A DNA stretch of 38,125 nt, taken from contig HF991308.1 of the NCBI GenBank assembly GCA_000431515.1, positions 1 through 38,125 on the forward strand, given 5' to 3'. The notes beneath the pieces are model-generated. The model ran no database searches, was not told the origin of the DNA, and was given only the letters and a program-made list of their open reading frames with translations. Source of the DNA: Clostridium sp. CAG:632 (GTDB taxonomy: Bacteria; Bacillota; Clostridia; Lachnospirales; Lachnospiraceae). Below are positions 23,467-31,449 of the stretch, piece by piece. The position numbers were made by a program, and so were the translations under genes. Position 1 is the stretch's first letter; each line of letters opens with the position of its first letter.

Positions 23467-24378
23467 TTATTTATGTGTATGCGGGTTATGGCCGGTGACA
23501 GATAGCTCCTTACGCTTCTGACTCGGTGTACAGCCGTAAGTCTGTCGAAACATCCGCATGAACAGTTTATAGTTGGTGAAACCGTTTCGCTCTGCAATCG
23601 TCTGGATGGGAAGGTCTGTCGTTAAGATATCATTATAAATGCTATGCAGACGAAAGGTGTTTAAGTATTCCGTAAAAGTCATGTTCATATATTTCTTAAA
23701 GAAACGGGTAAAGTAGGAAGGATTCAGGGCAAGGTAGCCGGAAATGTCCTGCATGGAGACCGGTTCCCGGTAATGCAGCTTTACGTAATCCATAACCTGT
23801 TCCAGACGTTCCATATATTTCTCGGTCTGATGGTACTCATTCTGAGTAATATCAACTTTAAAATCTGTGATCATAATATATAGCAATTCAAAAATACAAC
23901 TGTAATATTTCAATCGGTAACCGTCCGGTTTTATATTCCACAGATCGACCAGCTGGATCAGAATGCTGCGGAGGTGCTGTAGAAGGTTTTCGGAAGGAAG
24001 GATGGGATTGCCACTGATTCCGTCAGAAAGCGGTACACCTGCAACTGAAGAAATATTCTTAAAATGCATATAGTCAATATCCGGAATATAGGTCTTCAGA
24101 AACTGATACGGAATCTGGATCAGCAGGAAATGGCATCGGTTACGGGTCTGTGTAGAATGAATGATATTGGAATCGATAATGATAAAATTATCTGCAGACA
24201 GGGTATAGGTCCGCTGTTCCATGTTAATGATAGATTCACCCTCCAGAACATAGATGACCTCGATGCTGTCATGCCAGTGCATCGGTACGAAAAAATTATG
24301 GTCTGTGCAGCAGGAGTATCGCATATTGACATCCTGATCCAGTTTGATTGTTTCATAGGTTGCAGTAGAACGGCTCAT
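23467..24378 (-). CDS. AraC family transcriptional regulator with cupin sensor domain
   Basis: This 303-residue regulator has an N-terminal cupin-like sensor (about 20-110) with HWHDSIEVIYVLEGES and DSNIIHS, which usually binds a sugar or other small effector. A C-terminal pair of helix-turn-helix motifs (about 195-292) includes LNPSYFTRFFKKY, TIAERNGFTNYKLFMRMFR and GCTPSQKRK. TAAGGAGGAG precedes the ATG on the minus strand. It is divergent from the methyltransferase gene at 24551, and the two share a back-to-back promoter region. No sugar genes are beside it, so its target is unclear. Confidence 0.93.
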   Translation of the reverse strand: MSRSTATYETIKLDQDVNMRYSCCTDHNFFVPMHWHDSIEVIYVLEGESIINMEQRTYTLSADNFIIIDSNIIHSTQTRNRCHFLLIQIPYQFLKTYIPDIDYMHFKNISSVAGVPLSDGISGNPILPSENLLQHLRSILIQLVDLWNIKPDGYRLKYYSCIFELLYIMITDFKVDITQNEYHQTEKYMERLEQVMDYVKLHYREPVSMQDISGYLALNPSYFTRFFKKYMNMTFTEYLNTFRLHSIYNDILTTDLPIQTIAERNGFTNYKLFMRMFRQTYGCTPSQKRKELSVTGHNPHTHK

Positions 24379-24439
24379 GGTGCTCCTCCTTACGTATCCG
24401 GTAATTTCATCAGTAATAATGGCTATAACTGATAAAAAC

Positions 24440-24468
24440 AGTATAACGAATTAAGGAACACTTGTAAA
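24440..24468 (-). promoter_or_regulatory. Promoter of the AraC-type gene
   Basis: On the minus strand, TTTACA (24468-24463) and TATACT (24445-24440) are 17 bases apart. The predicted start is near 24433, leaving a leader of about 55 bases. Confidence 0.7.
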
Positions 24469-24485
24469 TCCTGTGTACTTTACAA
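24462..24485. repeat. Inverted repeat joining divergent promoters
   Basis: TTGTAAA (24462-24468) and TTTACAA (24479-24485) are exact inverted copies 10 bases apart. Each arm contains a TTTACA -35 box, one for each direction. Confidence 0.6.
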
Positions 24486-24507
24486 ATGAAAAGGAATATG
24501 CGACAAT
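24479..24507 (+). promoter_or_regulatory. Likely promoter of the methyltransferase/cls unit
   Basis: TTTACA (24479-24484) and GACAAT (24502-24507) are 17 bases apart, with TG one base before the -10 as an extended element. The -10 box alone is weak. Confidence 0.5.
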
Positions 24508-24550
24508 ATAACAGACTGTAGAAATCAGCAAATAAAGTGATGGAAAGAGA

Positions 24551-25426
24551 ATGGAGAAAGACATGTGGATTGCAGATAACTGGAAAGATTATAAGGTGAT
24601 AGATTGCTCGGACGGAGAGAAGCTGGAACGCTGGGGAGAATATACGCTGATCCGTCCGGATCCGCAGGTGCTATGGAGCTTCCCGCGGAAAGATCGTGGA
24701 TGGCGGGAATGGAACGGACATTACCACAGAAGCAGCAAAGGCGGTGGTGAATGGGAGTTCCGGAAACTTCCGGAACAGTGGGAGATTCACTATGGAGAAT
24801 TGACATTCCATTTGAAGCCATTCAGCTTTAAGCATACGGGACTGTTCCCGGAGCAGGCAGTAAACTGGGACTGGTTCTCTGAACAGATTCGGACAGCGGC
24901 CCGGCCGGTTAAAGTATTGAATCTCTTTGCCTATACAGGAGGGGCGACCTGTGCTGCGGCAAAGGCCGGTGCCAGTGTGACGCATGTGGATGCCTCTAAG
25001 GGTATGGTGACATGGGCAAAGGAGAATGCGAAGGCATCCGGTCTGGAAGATGCACCAATCCGCTGGATTGTAGATGATTGTGTGAAATTTGTGGAACGGG
25101 AGATCCGTCGTGGTAATCATTATGATGCGATCATCATGGATCCGCCGTCTTATGGCAGGGGGCCCAAAGGTGAGATCTGGAAGATTGAGGAGAAAATACA
25201 CCCGTTTATTCAGCTGTGTACACAGGTGCTGAGTGAACAGCCGTTATTTGTACTGGTGAACTCTTATACAACCGGTCTGGCACCGGCGGTACTGACGTAT
25301 ATGCTGGCATCGGAGCTGGAGCCAAAGTATGGCGGGTATGTGGAGTCACAGGAAATCGGACTGCCGGTAGAAAGGACCGGACTGGTACTGCCGTGCGGGG
25401 CAGCCGGAAGGTGGACGGCAAAGTAG
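24551..25426 (+). CDS. Class I SAM-dependent methyltransferase (RlmI/RlmK-like)
   Basis: This 291-residue protein has a SAM-binding fold of the large-subunit rRNA methyltransferase type. Motif I is VLNLFAYTGGATCAAAKAG (about 120-138), followed by THVDAS and the catalytic-loop motif DPPSYGRG (about 196-203). The N-terminal ~100 residues are a family-specific region rather than a clear PUA domain. The target is probably RNA, but the exact base is not known. Two starts are possible: 24551 with GGAAAGAG ahead, or 24563 with GGAG 6 bases ahead. The cardiolipin synthase gene follows 15 bases later. Confidence 0.85.
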   Translation: MEKDMWIADNWKDYKVIDCSDGEKLERWGEYTLIRPDPQVLWSFPRKDRGWREWNGHYHRSSKGGGEWEFRKLPEQWEIHYGELTFHLKPFSFKHTGLFPEQAVNWDWFSEQIRTAARPVKVLNLFAYTGGATCAAAKAGASVTHVDASKGMVTWAKENAKASGLEDAPIRWIVDDCVKFVEREIRRGNHYDAIIMDPPSYGRGPKGEIWKIEEKIHPFIQLCTQVLSEQPLFVLVNSYTTGLAPAVLTYMLASELEPKYGGYVESQEIGLPVERTGLVLPCGAAGRWTAK

Positions 25427-25441
25427 AAGGGAGCGAGAGAG

Positions 25442-26998
25442 TTGAGTCAACAGAAGAAAAATAAGAAGGACAAGGATCGGTTGTTTCTGTCAAAGGTGAT
25501 CATCGTAGGGCTGCTTCTTGTTTTACAGATTGGAATTATTGTATATGGAATGATCAGCCTCGGGAAGTATTTTGCATATGTGCAGGCACTGTGTACGATA
25601 CTGAGTCTGGTTGTGGTAATTTATATCATTAATAAACCGGATAACCCGGCCTATAAGCTGGCCTGGGTGGTGCCGATTCTGTTATTTCCTATTTTCGGCG
25701 GTGTTTTTTATGTGGCGATTGCGGGTAATCATGCCAGTAAGCATTTTGTACGTAAGATTGAAAAAAGTATTACAGATGCCTGCCGATTTTTGAAACAGGA
25801 TGAAGAAGTGGCGGAGCATTTAGACAGTGTTTCGGAAATTGCCGGAATGCAGTCAAAATATATTCGCGACTGGGGAAAATATCCGGTATTTCAGAATACG
25901 GAAGTGACATATTATCCATTTGGGGAGGACAACTTTGAACCACTGTTGGAGGAACTGAAGAAGGCAAAACGATATATTTTTATGGAATATTTTATTATCC
26001 GGGAAGGACTGTTCTGGAATTCTGTTCTGGAGATTCTGGAGCAGAAGGTGAAGGAAGGCGTTGACGTCCGGGTAATGTTTGATGACATGGGTTGTGTGGC
26101 CACGATCCCTTCCGGATATGAAAACCGGTTGCGGGAAAAGGGTATTCGCTGTTATTCGTTTAATCGGTTTATTCCTATCCTGACTCTGCGTCTGAACAAC
26201 CGGGATCACAGAAAAATAACTGTGATTGACGGACATACCGGATTTACCGGAGGAATCAATCTGTCGGATGAATATATTAATGAGACTTCGCCATATGGAC
26301 GTTGGAAGGATACCGGTATCATGCTGAAAGGGGATGCGGTCTGGAGTCTAACTGTTATGTTCCTGCAGATGTGGCGGTGCGTATCCGGAGATGTTGAGGA
26401 CTTTGAAACATTCCGGCCGGTTGACGGAGAAGAGATGCATCGGACATCTGATGGCTATGTGCAGCCTTATAGCGACTCTCCGTTGGATCAGGAGATTCTT
26501 GGAGAGAATATTTATCTGAATATGATCAACCGGGCAAAAAAACGGATTTATATTATAACACCATACCTCATTCTGGACAATGAAATGGTGACAGCACTGA
26601 CACTGGCTGCTAAGAGCGGCGTGGATGTGCGGATCATCATTCCCGGAATTCCGGATAAGAAGATCGTATATGTATTATCGCAGTCTAATTGTGTGCCGTT
26701 GTTAAAAGATGGTGTCCGAGTCTACAGGTATATGCCGGGATTTACACATGCGAAGGTGGTATTGGTGGACGATCAGATTGCAACTGTCGGAACGGTGAAC
26801 TTTGATTACCGAAGTCTGTTCCTGCATTTTGAATGTGGTGTCTGGATGTATCGGAGTAATGCTGTGCAGGAGATTCGGAAGGATTTCGAGGAGACCTTTA
26901 CTGATTGCGAGGAGATGCAGTATGAGGAGTGCATTAAGATCTCCGGATTCCGAAAGATGGTGCGGGCGGTATTGAATATGCTTGGACCATTGCTATAG
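25442..26998 (+). CDS. cls: Cardiolipin synthase
   Basis: Bacterial cardiolipin synthase joins two phosphatidylglycerol molecules in the membrane. The 518-residue protein has a basic N-terminus, two or three membrane segments (about 17-37, 42-62 and 72-92), the PAYKLAWVVPILLFPIFGG region, and two phospholipase D motifs: HRKITVID (near 255-262) and HAKVVLVD (near 434-441). Both HxKxxxxD sets are intact. The start is TTG at 25442, with GGGAG about 8 bases upstream; no ATG is better placed. It lies between two methyltransferase genes in an apparent operon. Confidence 0.94.
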   Translation: MSQQKKNKKDKDRLFLSKVIIVGLLLVLQIGIIVYGMISLGKYFAYVQALCTILSLVVVIYIINKPDNPAYKLAWVVPILLFPIFGGVFYVAIAGNHASKHFVRKIEKSITDACRFLKQDEEVAEHLDSVSEIAGMQSKYIRDWGKYPVFQNTEVTYYPFGEDNFEPLLEELKKAKRYIFMEYFIIREGLFWNSVLEILEQKVKEGVDVRVMFDDMGCVATIPSGYENRLREKGIRCYSFNRFIPILTLRLNNRDHRKITVIDGHTGFTGGINLSDEYINETSPYGRWKDTGIMLKGDAVWSLTVMFLQMWRCVSGDVEDFETFRPVDGEEMHRTSDGYVQPYSDSPLDQEILGENIYLNMINRAKKRIYIITPYLILDNEMVTALTLAAKSGVDVRIIIPGIPDKKIVYVLSQSNCVPLLKDGVRVYRYMPGFTHAKVVLVDDQIATVGTVNFDYRSLFLHFECGVWMYRSNAVQEIRKDFEETFTDCEEMQYEECIKISGFRKMVRAVLNMLGPLL

Positions 26999-27060
26999 AA
27001 TGCGACAGAAAGTGGACTGAACGGAGATAGCAGCATGGCAGAAACATGGAGGATGTTAGA

Positions 27061-28233
27061 TTGGAAAAGACAATAGAAGAGTATTTGCAGGAGTTGAGCG
27101 AAGAACGACCGTATAAAATCGTACTGAGCCAGCCGGCAGGGAAGGAAACAGAGTTCCGTAAGGTTGAGATTAGAATGATAGAGAGTAAGCAGGGCATCCG
27201 CTATCAGATAGAGAAGTTTACGGCGAAACAGGCATTTCATATTAATATAGAAGAAACAGATCTGCAGAGCAGTCTCCGGACCTATTTCGGGAAAGAATAT
27301 TTACAGTGCAGTGCATGGACAGAGCAGTGGGAATATCAGGCAAAGATCAGTAAAAAAGGGAAGCTGCTTCAGAACCGGCATAGGAATACGCAGTCGGCAG
27401 AGCTGCGGCAGGGCAATAATAAACAGAAGAATTACTGCATTCCGGAAGGCACCCCGATCCCGCCGCTGGTTGATATGGGAATATTTACCAAAGAAGGAAA
27501 AGTTGTACAGTCAAAGTATGATAAGTATCGTCAGATCAACCGGTTTCTGGAAATTGTGGAGGATGTCAGGAAGGAACTGCCGGAAGGGTGGATCCATATT
27601 ATTGACTTCGGATGCGGAAAATCCTATCTGACATTTCTTCTGTATTACTATCTGGTTGAAGTCAAACACATGGATGTAACGATCACCGGACTGGATCTGA
27701 AGGAATCCGTGATCCGGAAATGTCAGGAGATCGCAGATAAATATCAGTATCGGAACCTGCACTTTGAGGTAGGAGATATTCAGGGGTATCAGACATCGGA
27801 ACCGGTCAACATGGTTGTATCTCTTCATGCATGTGATACCGCAACGGATTATGCATTGTATCATGCGGTCCGGTGGAATGCAGATGTGATTTTATCTGTT
27901 CCATGTTGTCAACATGAGCTGAATCAGCAGATGCAGCCGGGAGTCCTTCCAATCCTGTCCAGATACGGGATTCTGAAGGAACGTTCGGCAGCCTTGATGA
28001 CAGATGCGATCCGTGGAAATCTGCTGGAAGTCTGTGGATACCGGACGCAGGTCATGGAGTTTATCGATATGGAGCATTCACCGAAGAATCTTCTGATCCG
28101 TGCCGTACGCGGAACTGCTTCGGAGGAGAAAAAGCAGACTATGTTAAAAGAAGCGGAAGCATTGATGAATGCATTTGAACTGCATCCGACATTCTACCGG
28201 CTGTTAAAGGAAGAAACCGGCGGACGGATTTAG
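27061..28233 (+). CDS. SAM-dependent methyltransferase, PF13679-like
   Basis: This ~390-residue protein has a SAM-binding core at about 180-345. Motif I is IIDFGCGKSYLTFLLYYYL, later motifs are GLDLKESVI and SLHACDTATDYAL, then PCCQHELN. The SLHACD and CCQHE signatures are typical of a methyltransferase family shared with eukaryotic METTL25/RRNAD1-type proteins; the substrate is not established. The N-terminal ~130 residues are variable and basic. The best ribosome site, GGAGG (27048-27052), is 8 bases before a TTG at 27061. An in-frame ATG at 27046 overlaps that site and has none of its own, so TTG is preferred. It follows cls by 62 bases. Confidence 0.82.
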   Translation: MEKTIEEYLQELSEERPYKIVLSQPAGKETEFRKVEIRMIESKQGIRYQIEKFTAKQAFHINIEETDLQSSLRTYFGKEYLQCSAWTEQWEYQAKISKKGKLLQNRHRNTQSAELRQGNNKQKNYCIPEGTPIPPLVDMGIFTKEGKVVQSKYDKYRQINRFLEIVEDVRKELPEGWIHIIDFGCGKSYLTFLLYYYLVEVKHMDVTITGLDLKESVIRKCQEIADKYQYRNLHFEVGDIQGYQTSEPVNMVVSLHACDTATDYALYHAVRWNADVILSVPCCQHELNQQMQPGVLPILSRYGILKERSAALMTDAIRGNLLEVCGYRTQVMEFIDMEHSPKNLLIRAVRGTASEEKKQTMLKEAEALMNAFELHPTFYRLLKEETGGRI

Positions 28234-28274
28234 GCCGGAGGCGGGAACACACTGAAAGGAAACAGGAGTAATTT

Positions 28275-29054
28275 ATGGATGAGAGAACGGAAGAAAAGCT
28301 GGAAGAAAAGAATGAACAGCGAAGAATCATAGATAGCTATGACGGCGATCCAGATGACCTGGTGTTTTTCCAAACGGAACAGGACTTTGCGGAACGGGCA
28401 AAACAGAAGCATGCAGAAAGCATCTGGGGAAAAGAGGAAGAATCCGTACAACCGGAAGGAAATCAGGGACAGCAGGCAGGAACCCCGGATGGTGAGCCCG
28501 TTGCCGGGGGAATGCCGGACAGTCAGATGGCTGCGGAAAGAATCGCAGATAGTCAGATGGATGTCGGAGAAATGCCGGGTATTCAGATCCCGGTCGAAGG
28601 AATCACAGACGGTCAGGCGGTTGCCGGAGGAGTTCCGGACAGTCAGATGGCTATCGGAGAAATACCGGAGAACCGGGGGATCGATCCGAATGATCCACAT
28701 TATATGAACTATGAACCGGATCCGTATTATGAATATGGATATGGAGAGGAGCCGGAACCAATCGGAATGCCGGGAGATAAAAATGGTGAGGGAACCGGAC
28801 TTGGAGTTGCCAGTATGGTGACCGGTATATGCAGTATTGTGCTCGGCTGTTGCGGGCTCCAGTATGTGCTTTCACTGACAGCGATTGTTCTGGGAATCTG
28901 CTGTCTGACCAGAAAGAATAAAACGCAGAATGCAAAGGTATTTTCGATCATAGGAATTGTGCTCGGAGCACTGATACTGGCAGTATCCGTACTTGGAATG
29001 ATATTCAGCTTCGGATATCCGCTGATACTACAGTACTTTTGCTATATTCTGTAG
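28275..29054 (+). CDS. DUF4190-like membrane protein with tandem decapeptide repeats
   Basis: This 259-residue protein is in three parts. Residues 1-69 are charged and Gln/Glu-rich. Residues 70-129 are six degenerate 10-residue repeats around the pattern xPDSQMAxGE. A Pro/Tyr/Asp-rich linker (about 139-160) then leads to a C-terminal pair of membrane segments (about 176-208 and 221-249), with GLGVASMVTGICSIVLG and FSIIGIVLGALIL, as in DUF4190 proteins. The N-terminal part would face the cytoplasm or the outside depending on topology, which cannot be fixed here. AACAGGAG precedes the ATG. It is 41 bases after the methyltransferase gene and ends the unit; no terminator hairpin is seen after it. 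Confidence 0.75.
   Translation: MDERTEEKLEEKNEQRRIIDSYDGDPDDLVFFQTEQDFAERAKQKHAESIWGKEEESVQPEGNQGQQAGTPDGEPVAGGMPDSQMAAERIADSQMDVGEMPGIQIPVEGITDGQAVAGGVPDSQMAIGEIPENRGIDPNDPHYMNYEPDPYYEYGYGEEPEPIGMPGDKNGEGTGLGVASMVTGICSIVLGCCGLQYVLSLTAIVLGICCLTRKNKTQNAKVFSIIGIVLGALILAVSVLGMIFSFGYPLILQYFCYIL
28482..28661 (+). repeat. Six degenerate 30-base repeats inside a coding region
   Basis: The coded units are TPDGEPVAGG, MPDSQMAAER, IADSQMDVGE, MPGIQIPVEG, ITDGQAVAGG and VPDSQMAIGE. The phase is strict at 10 codons, and a decayed seventh unit (IPENRGIDPN) may follow. Confidence 0.8.
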
Positions 29055-29061
29055 AAAGAAC

Positions 29062-29089
29062 AAATAAAAAATAATAAATAAAAAATAAT
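29062..29089. repeat. 14-base tandem duplication in an AT tract
   Basis: AAATAAAAAATAAT occurs twice without a gap. It lies just upstream of the S10-operon -35 box, where an UP element would be expected. Confidence 0.7.
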
Positions 29090-29098
29090 AAAAACCAC

Positions 29099-29127
29099 TT
29101 GCATTTATATATAAAGCAGGTTATAAT
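29099..29127 (+). promoter_or_regulatory. Strong promoter of the S10-spc ribosomal operon
   Basis: TTGCAT (29099-29104) and a perfect TATAAT (29122-29127) are 17 bases apart. A pure A/T stretch lies just ahead. The start would be near 29134, leaving a leader of about 226 bases. Confidence 0.85.
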
Positions 29128-29133
29128 ATCTCT

Positions 29134-29359
29134 TGCTGTGACATTGATAGCGTTGAAGCGTGAGGTTGCTGCACACAGTTGCAGGTTTTCCGTGGAGCGA
29201 ATGTCAAGTTAGGAAACTGGCGACAAGTCACTGTACTATATGAACCATCTACCGGAAAGGTAGAAATGACGTGTGGATATAAATAAGAAACACACGGGAA
29301 TGTGTACAGTCACCGCTTGTCGTACTGAAATTAAGTGCGAAAAGGAGGCGGCTTTTTTT
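29134..29359 (+). promoter_or_regulatory. Structured 5' leader of the S10 operon
   Basis: A long-range stem is visible. CGACAAG (29221-29227) pairs with CTTGTCG (29316-29322), and ACTGTAC (29230-29236) pairs with GTACAGT (29304-29310). It encloses two hairpins, TCTACC-GGAAA-GGTAGA (29248-29264) and ACACA-CGGGAA-TGTGT (29290-29305, partly overlapping the outer stem). It ends 18 bases before the rpsJ ribosome site. Upstream, a CTGC/GCAG hairpin and a TGTC/GACA pairing could compete. This is consistent with a ribosomal-protein autoregulatory leader; the ligand is not known. Confidence 0.55.
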
Positions 29360-29671
29360 ATGGCAAGTCAAGTAATGAGAATTACACTCAAGGCTTACGA
29401 TCATCAGTTAATTGATCAGGCTGCAAAGAACATCATCGAAACTGTAAAGAAGACAGGAGCAAAGGTGAGCGGACCTGTACCGATGCCAACTAAGGTTGAG
29501 AAAATCACAATCTTACGGGCAGTACACAAGTACAAGGATTCCAGAGAGCAGTTTGAGCAGAGAACACATAAGAGACTGATTGATGTAATTCAGCCTACCC
29601 AGAAGACTATCGATGCTTTACAGAAGATGGATATGTCAGCTGGCGTTTACATCGACGTAAAGATGAAGTAA
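29360..29671 (+). CDS. rpsJ: 30S ribosomal protein S10
   Basis: S10 is a head protein of the small ribosomal subunit and also the antitermination partner of NusB. The 103-residue length is normal, and LKAYDHQLIDQAAKNI, GPVPMPTK and EQRTHKRLIDV are typical. AAAGGAGG (29341-29348) is 11 bases before the ATG, a rather long spacing with a T-rich spacer; an in-frame extension to a GTG at 29273 would run through the structured leader and is rejected. First gene of the S10-spc cluster. Confidence 0.97.
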   Translation: MASQVMRITLKAYDHQLIDQAAKNIIETVKKTGAKVSGPVPMPTKVEKITILRAVHKYKDSREQFEQRTHKRLIDVIQPTQKTIDALQKMDMSAGVYIDVKMK

Positions 29672-29755
29672 GCAATACCAAATACGTTGGTTTTCCCAAT
29701 GAATTTAGTATGATTGCAGAAAGCAATCCGCTGTAGATTAATTAGGAGGAAAAAA

Positions 29756-30439
29756 ATGAAGAAAGCAATTTTAGCAACAAAAGTCGGAATGACTCAAATC
29801 TTCAATGAAGACGGAGTATTAACACCTGTTACCGTTCTTCAGGCTGGACCATGTGTCGTAACTCAGGTTAAGACAGCAGAGAATGATGGTTACAGTGCAA
29901 TTCAGGTAGGATTCGGCGAGAAGAAAGAACGAATCGTAAGCAAGGATGTAGCTGGCAAGAAGAAAATCGTAAATCCACACGGTGCCGGTAAGGCAGAGGT
30001 TGGACATTTCAAGAAGGCCGGCACAACACCAAAGTTATTTGTTAGAGAATTCAGATTGGATAATGCTGAAGAGTACGAGATCGGTAGTGAGATCAAGGCT
30101 GACATCTTCGCTGAAGGCGATAAGATCGATGCAACCGCTAAGTCAAAGGGTAAAGGATATGCAGGCGGTATCAAGAGATACGGTATGCGTTCAGGCCCTG
30201 CAGCACACGGTTCTAAGTATCACAACCATGCAGGTTCCAACGGTTCCGCAACAACCCCAGGTCGTGTATTCAAGGGCAAGAAGATGCCTGGACACATGGG
30301 TAATGTAAGAGTAACTGTTCAGAATCTGGAGATCGTTAAGATAGATATGGATAACAACGTAATCCTGGTTAAGGGTTCTGTACCGGGACCTAAGAAGTCA
30401 TTAGTAATGCTTAAGGAAACAGTAAAAGTCGGTAAATAG
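29756..30439 (+). CDS. rplC: 50S ribosomal protein L3
   Basis: L3 is a primary assembly protein of the large subunit that reaches toward the peptidyl transferase centre. The 227-residue protein shows KVGMTQIFNEDG at the N-terminus and the extension around PGRVFKGKKMPGHMG. It is somewhat longer than the common ~210. The start at 29756 follows AGGAGG by 7 bases; an earlier in-frame start at 29714 is rejected for lack of a ribosome site. The 84-base gap after rpsJ holds only a weak 5-bp hairpin. Confidence 0.97.
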   Translation: MKKAILATKVGMTQIFNEDGVLTPVTVLQAGPCVVTQVKTAENDGYSAIQVGFGEKKERIVSKDVAGKKKIVNPHGAGKAEVGHFKKAGTTPKLFVREFRLDNAEEYEIGSEIKADIFAEGDKIDATAKSKGKGYAGGIKRYGMRSGPAAHGSKYHNHAGSNGSATTPGRVFKGKKMPGHMGNVRVTVQNLEIVKIDMDNNVILVKGSVPGPKKSLVMLKETVKVGK

Positions 30440-30463
30440 ACTTGAGGAAGGAGGAGCTTTTAG

Positions 30464-31084
30464 ATGGCATCAGTAGCAGTTTATAACATCGAAGGTAAAG
30501 AAGTAGATAAGTTAGAACTTAATGATTCCGTATTCGGTGTTGAAATAAATGAACATTTAGTGCATATGGCTGTTGTAGGACAGCTTGCAAACAATCGCCA
30601 GGGAACACAGAGTGCAAAGACACGTTCTGAAGTTTCCGGTGGTGGTAGAAAGCCTTGGAGACAGAAGGGAACCGGTCATGCAAGACAGGGTTCTACACGC
30701 TCTCCACAGTGGACCGGTGGTGGTGTTGTATTTGCACCAAAGCCGAGAGATTATTCCGTAAAGATGAACAAGAAGGAAAAGCAGCTTGCTATGAAGTCTG
30801 TACTTACTTCTAAGGTTCAGGATGAGAAGCTGGTTGTAGTAGACGAGCTGAAGATGGATGAGATCAAGACAAAGAAGTTCGTAGAGATCATGAACAACTT
30901 AAAGGCAGCTAAGGCATTGGTAGTTACAAAGGATGTTGAGAACAATGTAGTTCTTTCAGCAAAGAATGTAGCAGATGCAAAGACCATGGTTGTAAATGAG
31001 ATCAATGTATATGACATTTTGAAGTATGATACCTTAGTATTAACTAAGGATGCAGTAGCAGCAATTGAGGAGGTGTACGCATAA
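30464..31084 (+). CDS. rplD: 50S ribosomal protein L4
   Basis: L4 lines the peptide exit tunnel. The 206-residue protein has the tunnel loop region with KTRSEVSGGGRKPWRQKGTG and ARQGSTRSPQW. In E. coli L4 represses the S10 operon; whether that holds here is unknown. AGGAAGGAGGAG precedes the ATG. Its stop codon overlaps the start of rplW by one base (TAATG), coupling their translation. Confidence 0.97.
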   Translation: MASVAVYNIEGKEVDKLELNDSVFGVEINEHLVHMAVVGQLANNRQGTQSAKTRSEVSGGGRKPWRQKGTGHARQGSTRSPQWTGGGVVFAPKPRDYSVKMNKKEKQLAMKSVLTSKVQDEKLVVVDELKMDEIKTKKFVEIMNNLKAAKALVVTKDVENNVVLSAKNVADAKTMVVNEINVYDILKYDTLVLTKDAVAAIEEVYA

Positions 31085-31383
31085 TGGCAGATATTAAATA
31101 TTATGACGTTATCTTAAAGCCGGTTGTAACTGAGAAGAGTATGAATGCAATGGCTGAGAAGAAATACACATTCCTTGTTCATCCGGAAGCAACCAAGAGC
31201 CAGGTTAAGGAAGCGGTTGAGAAGATGTTCGAAGGAACCAAGGTTGCCAAAGTTAACACCATGAACTGCGAAGGCAAGACAAAGAGACGTGGAATGGTTT
31301 ACGGCAAGACTGCCAAGACCAAGAAGGCAATCGTACAGCTGACAGCTGACAGCAAGGATATTGAGATCTTTGAGGGTCTGTAA
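31084..31383 (+). CDS. rplW: 50S ribosomal protein L23
   Basis: L23 sits at the tunnel exit and docks trigger factor and SRP. The 99-residue protein has the N-terminal DVILKPVVTEKS and the conserved KVAKVNTMNCEGKTKR. It starts one base inside the rplD stop, with GAGGTG upstream as ribosome site. Confidence 0.97.
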   Translation: MADIKYYDVILKPVVTEKSMNAMAEKKYTFLVHPEATKSQVKEAVEKMFEGTKVAKVNTMNCEGKTKRRGMVYGKTAKTKKAIVQLTADSKDIEIFEGL

Positions 31384-31449
31384 GACTGACAGCAATATAC
31401 GCAACGAAAGCGTGATAACAAATAGGTATAGTTGAAAGGAGATAAAAAA

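Noticed and set aside
28482..28661. CRISPR-like or non-coding tandem repeat
   Set aside because: The 30-base units have no spacers, are degenerate, and stay in frame within an open reading frame.
28230..28700. 156-codon antisense frame with repeats such as SHLTVRHSPGNG
   Set aside because: The repeats are the reverse reading of the 30-base coding repeats on the plus strand; the plus-strand gene has the ribosome site and membrane segments.
29273..29359. N-terminal extension of S10 from a GTG
   Set aside because: It crosses the leader stem, is not found in S10 proteins, and a strong ribosome site precedes the ATG at 29360.
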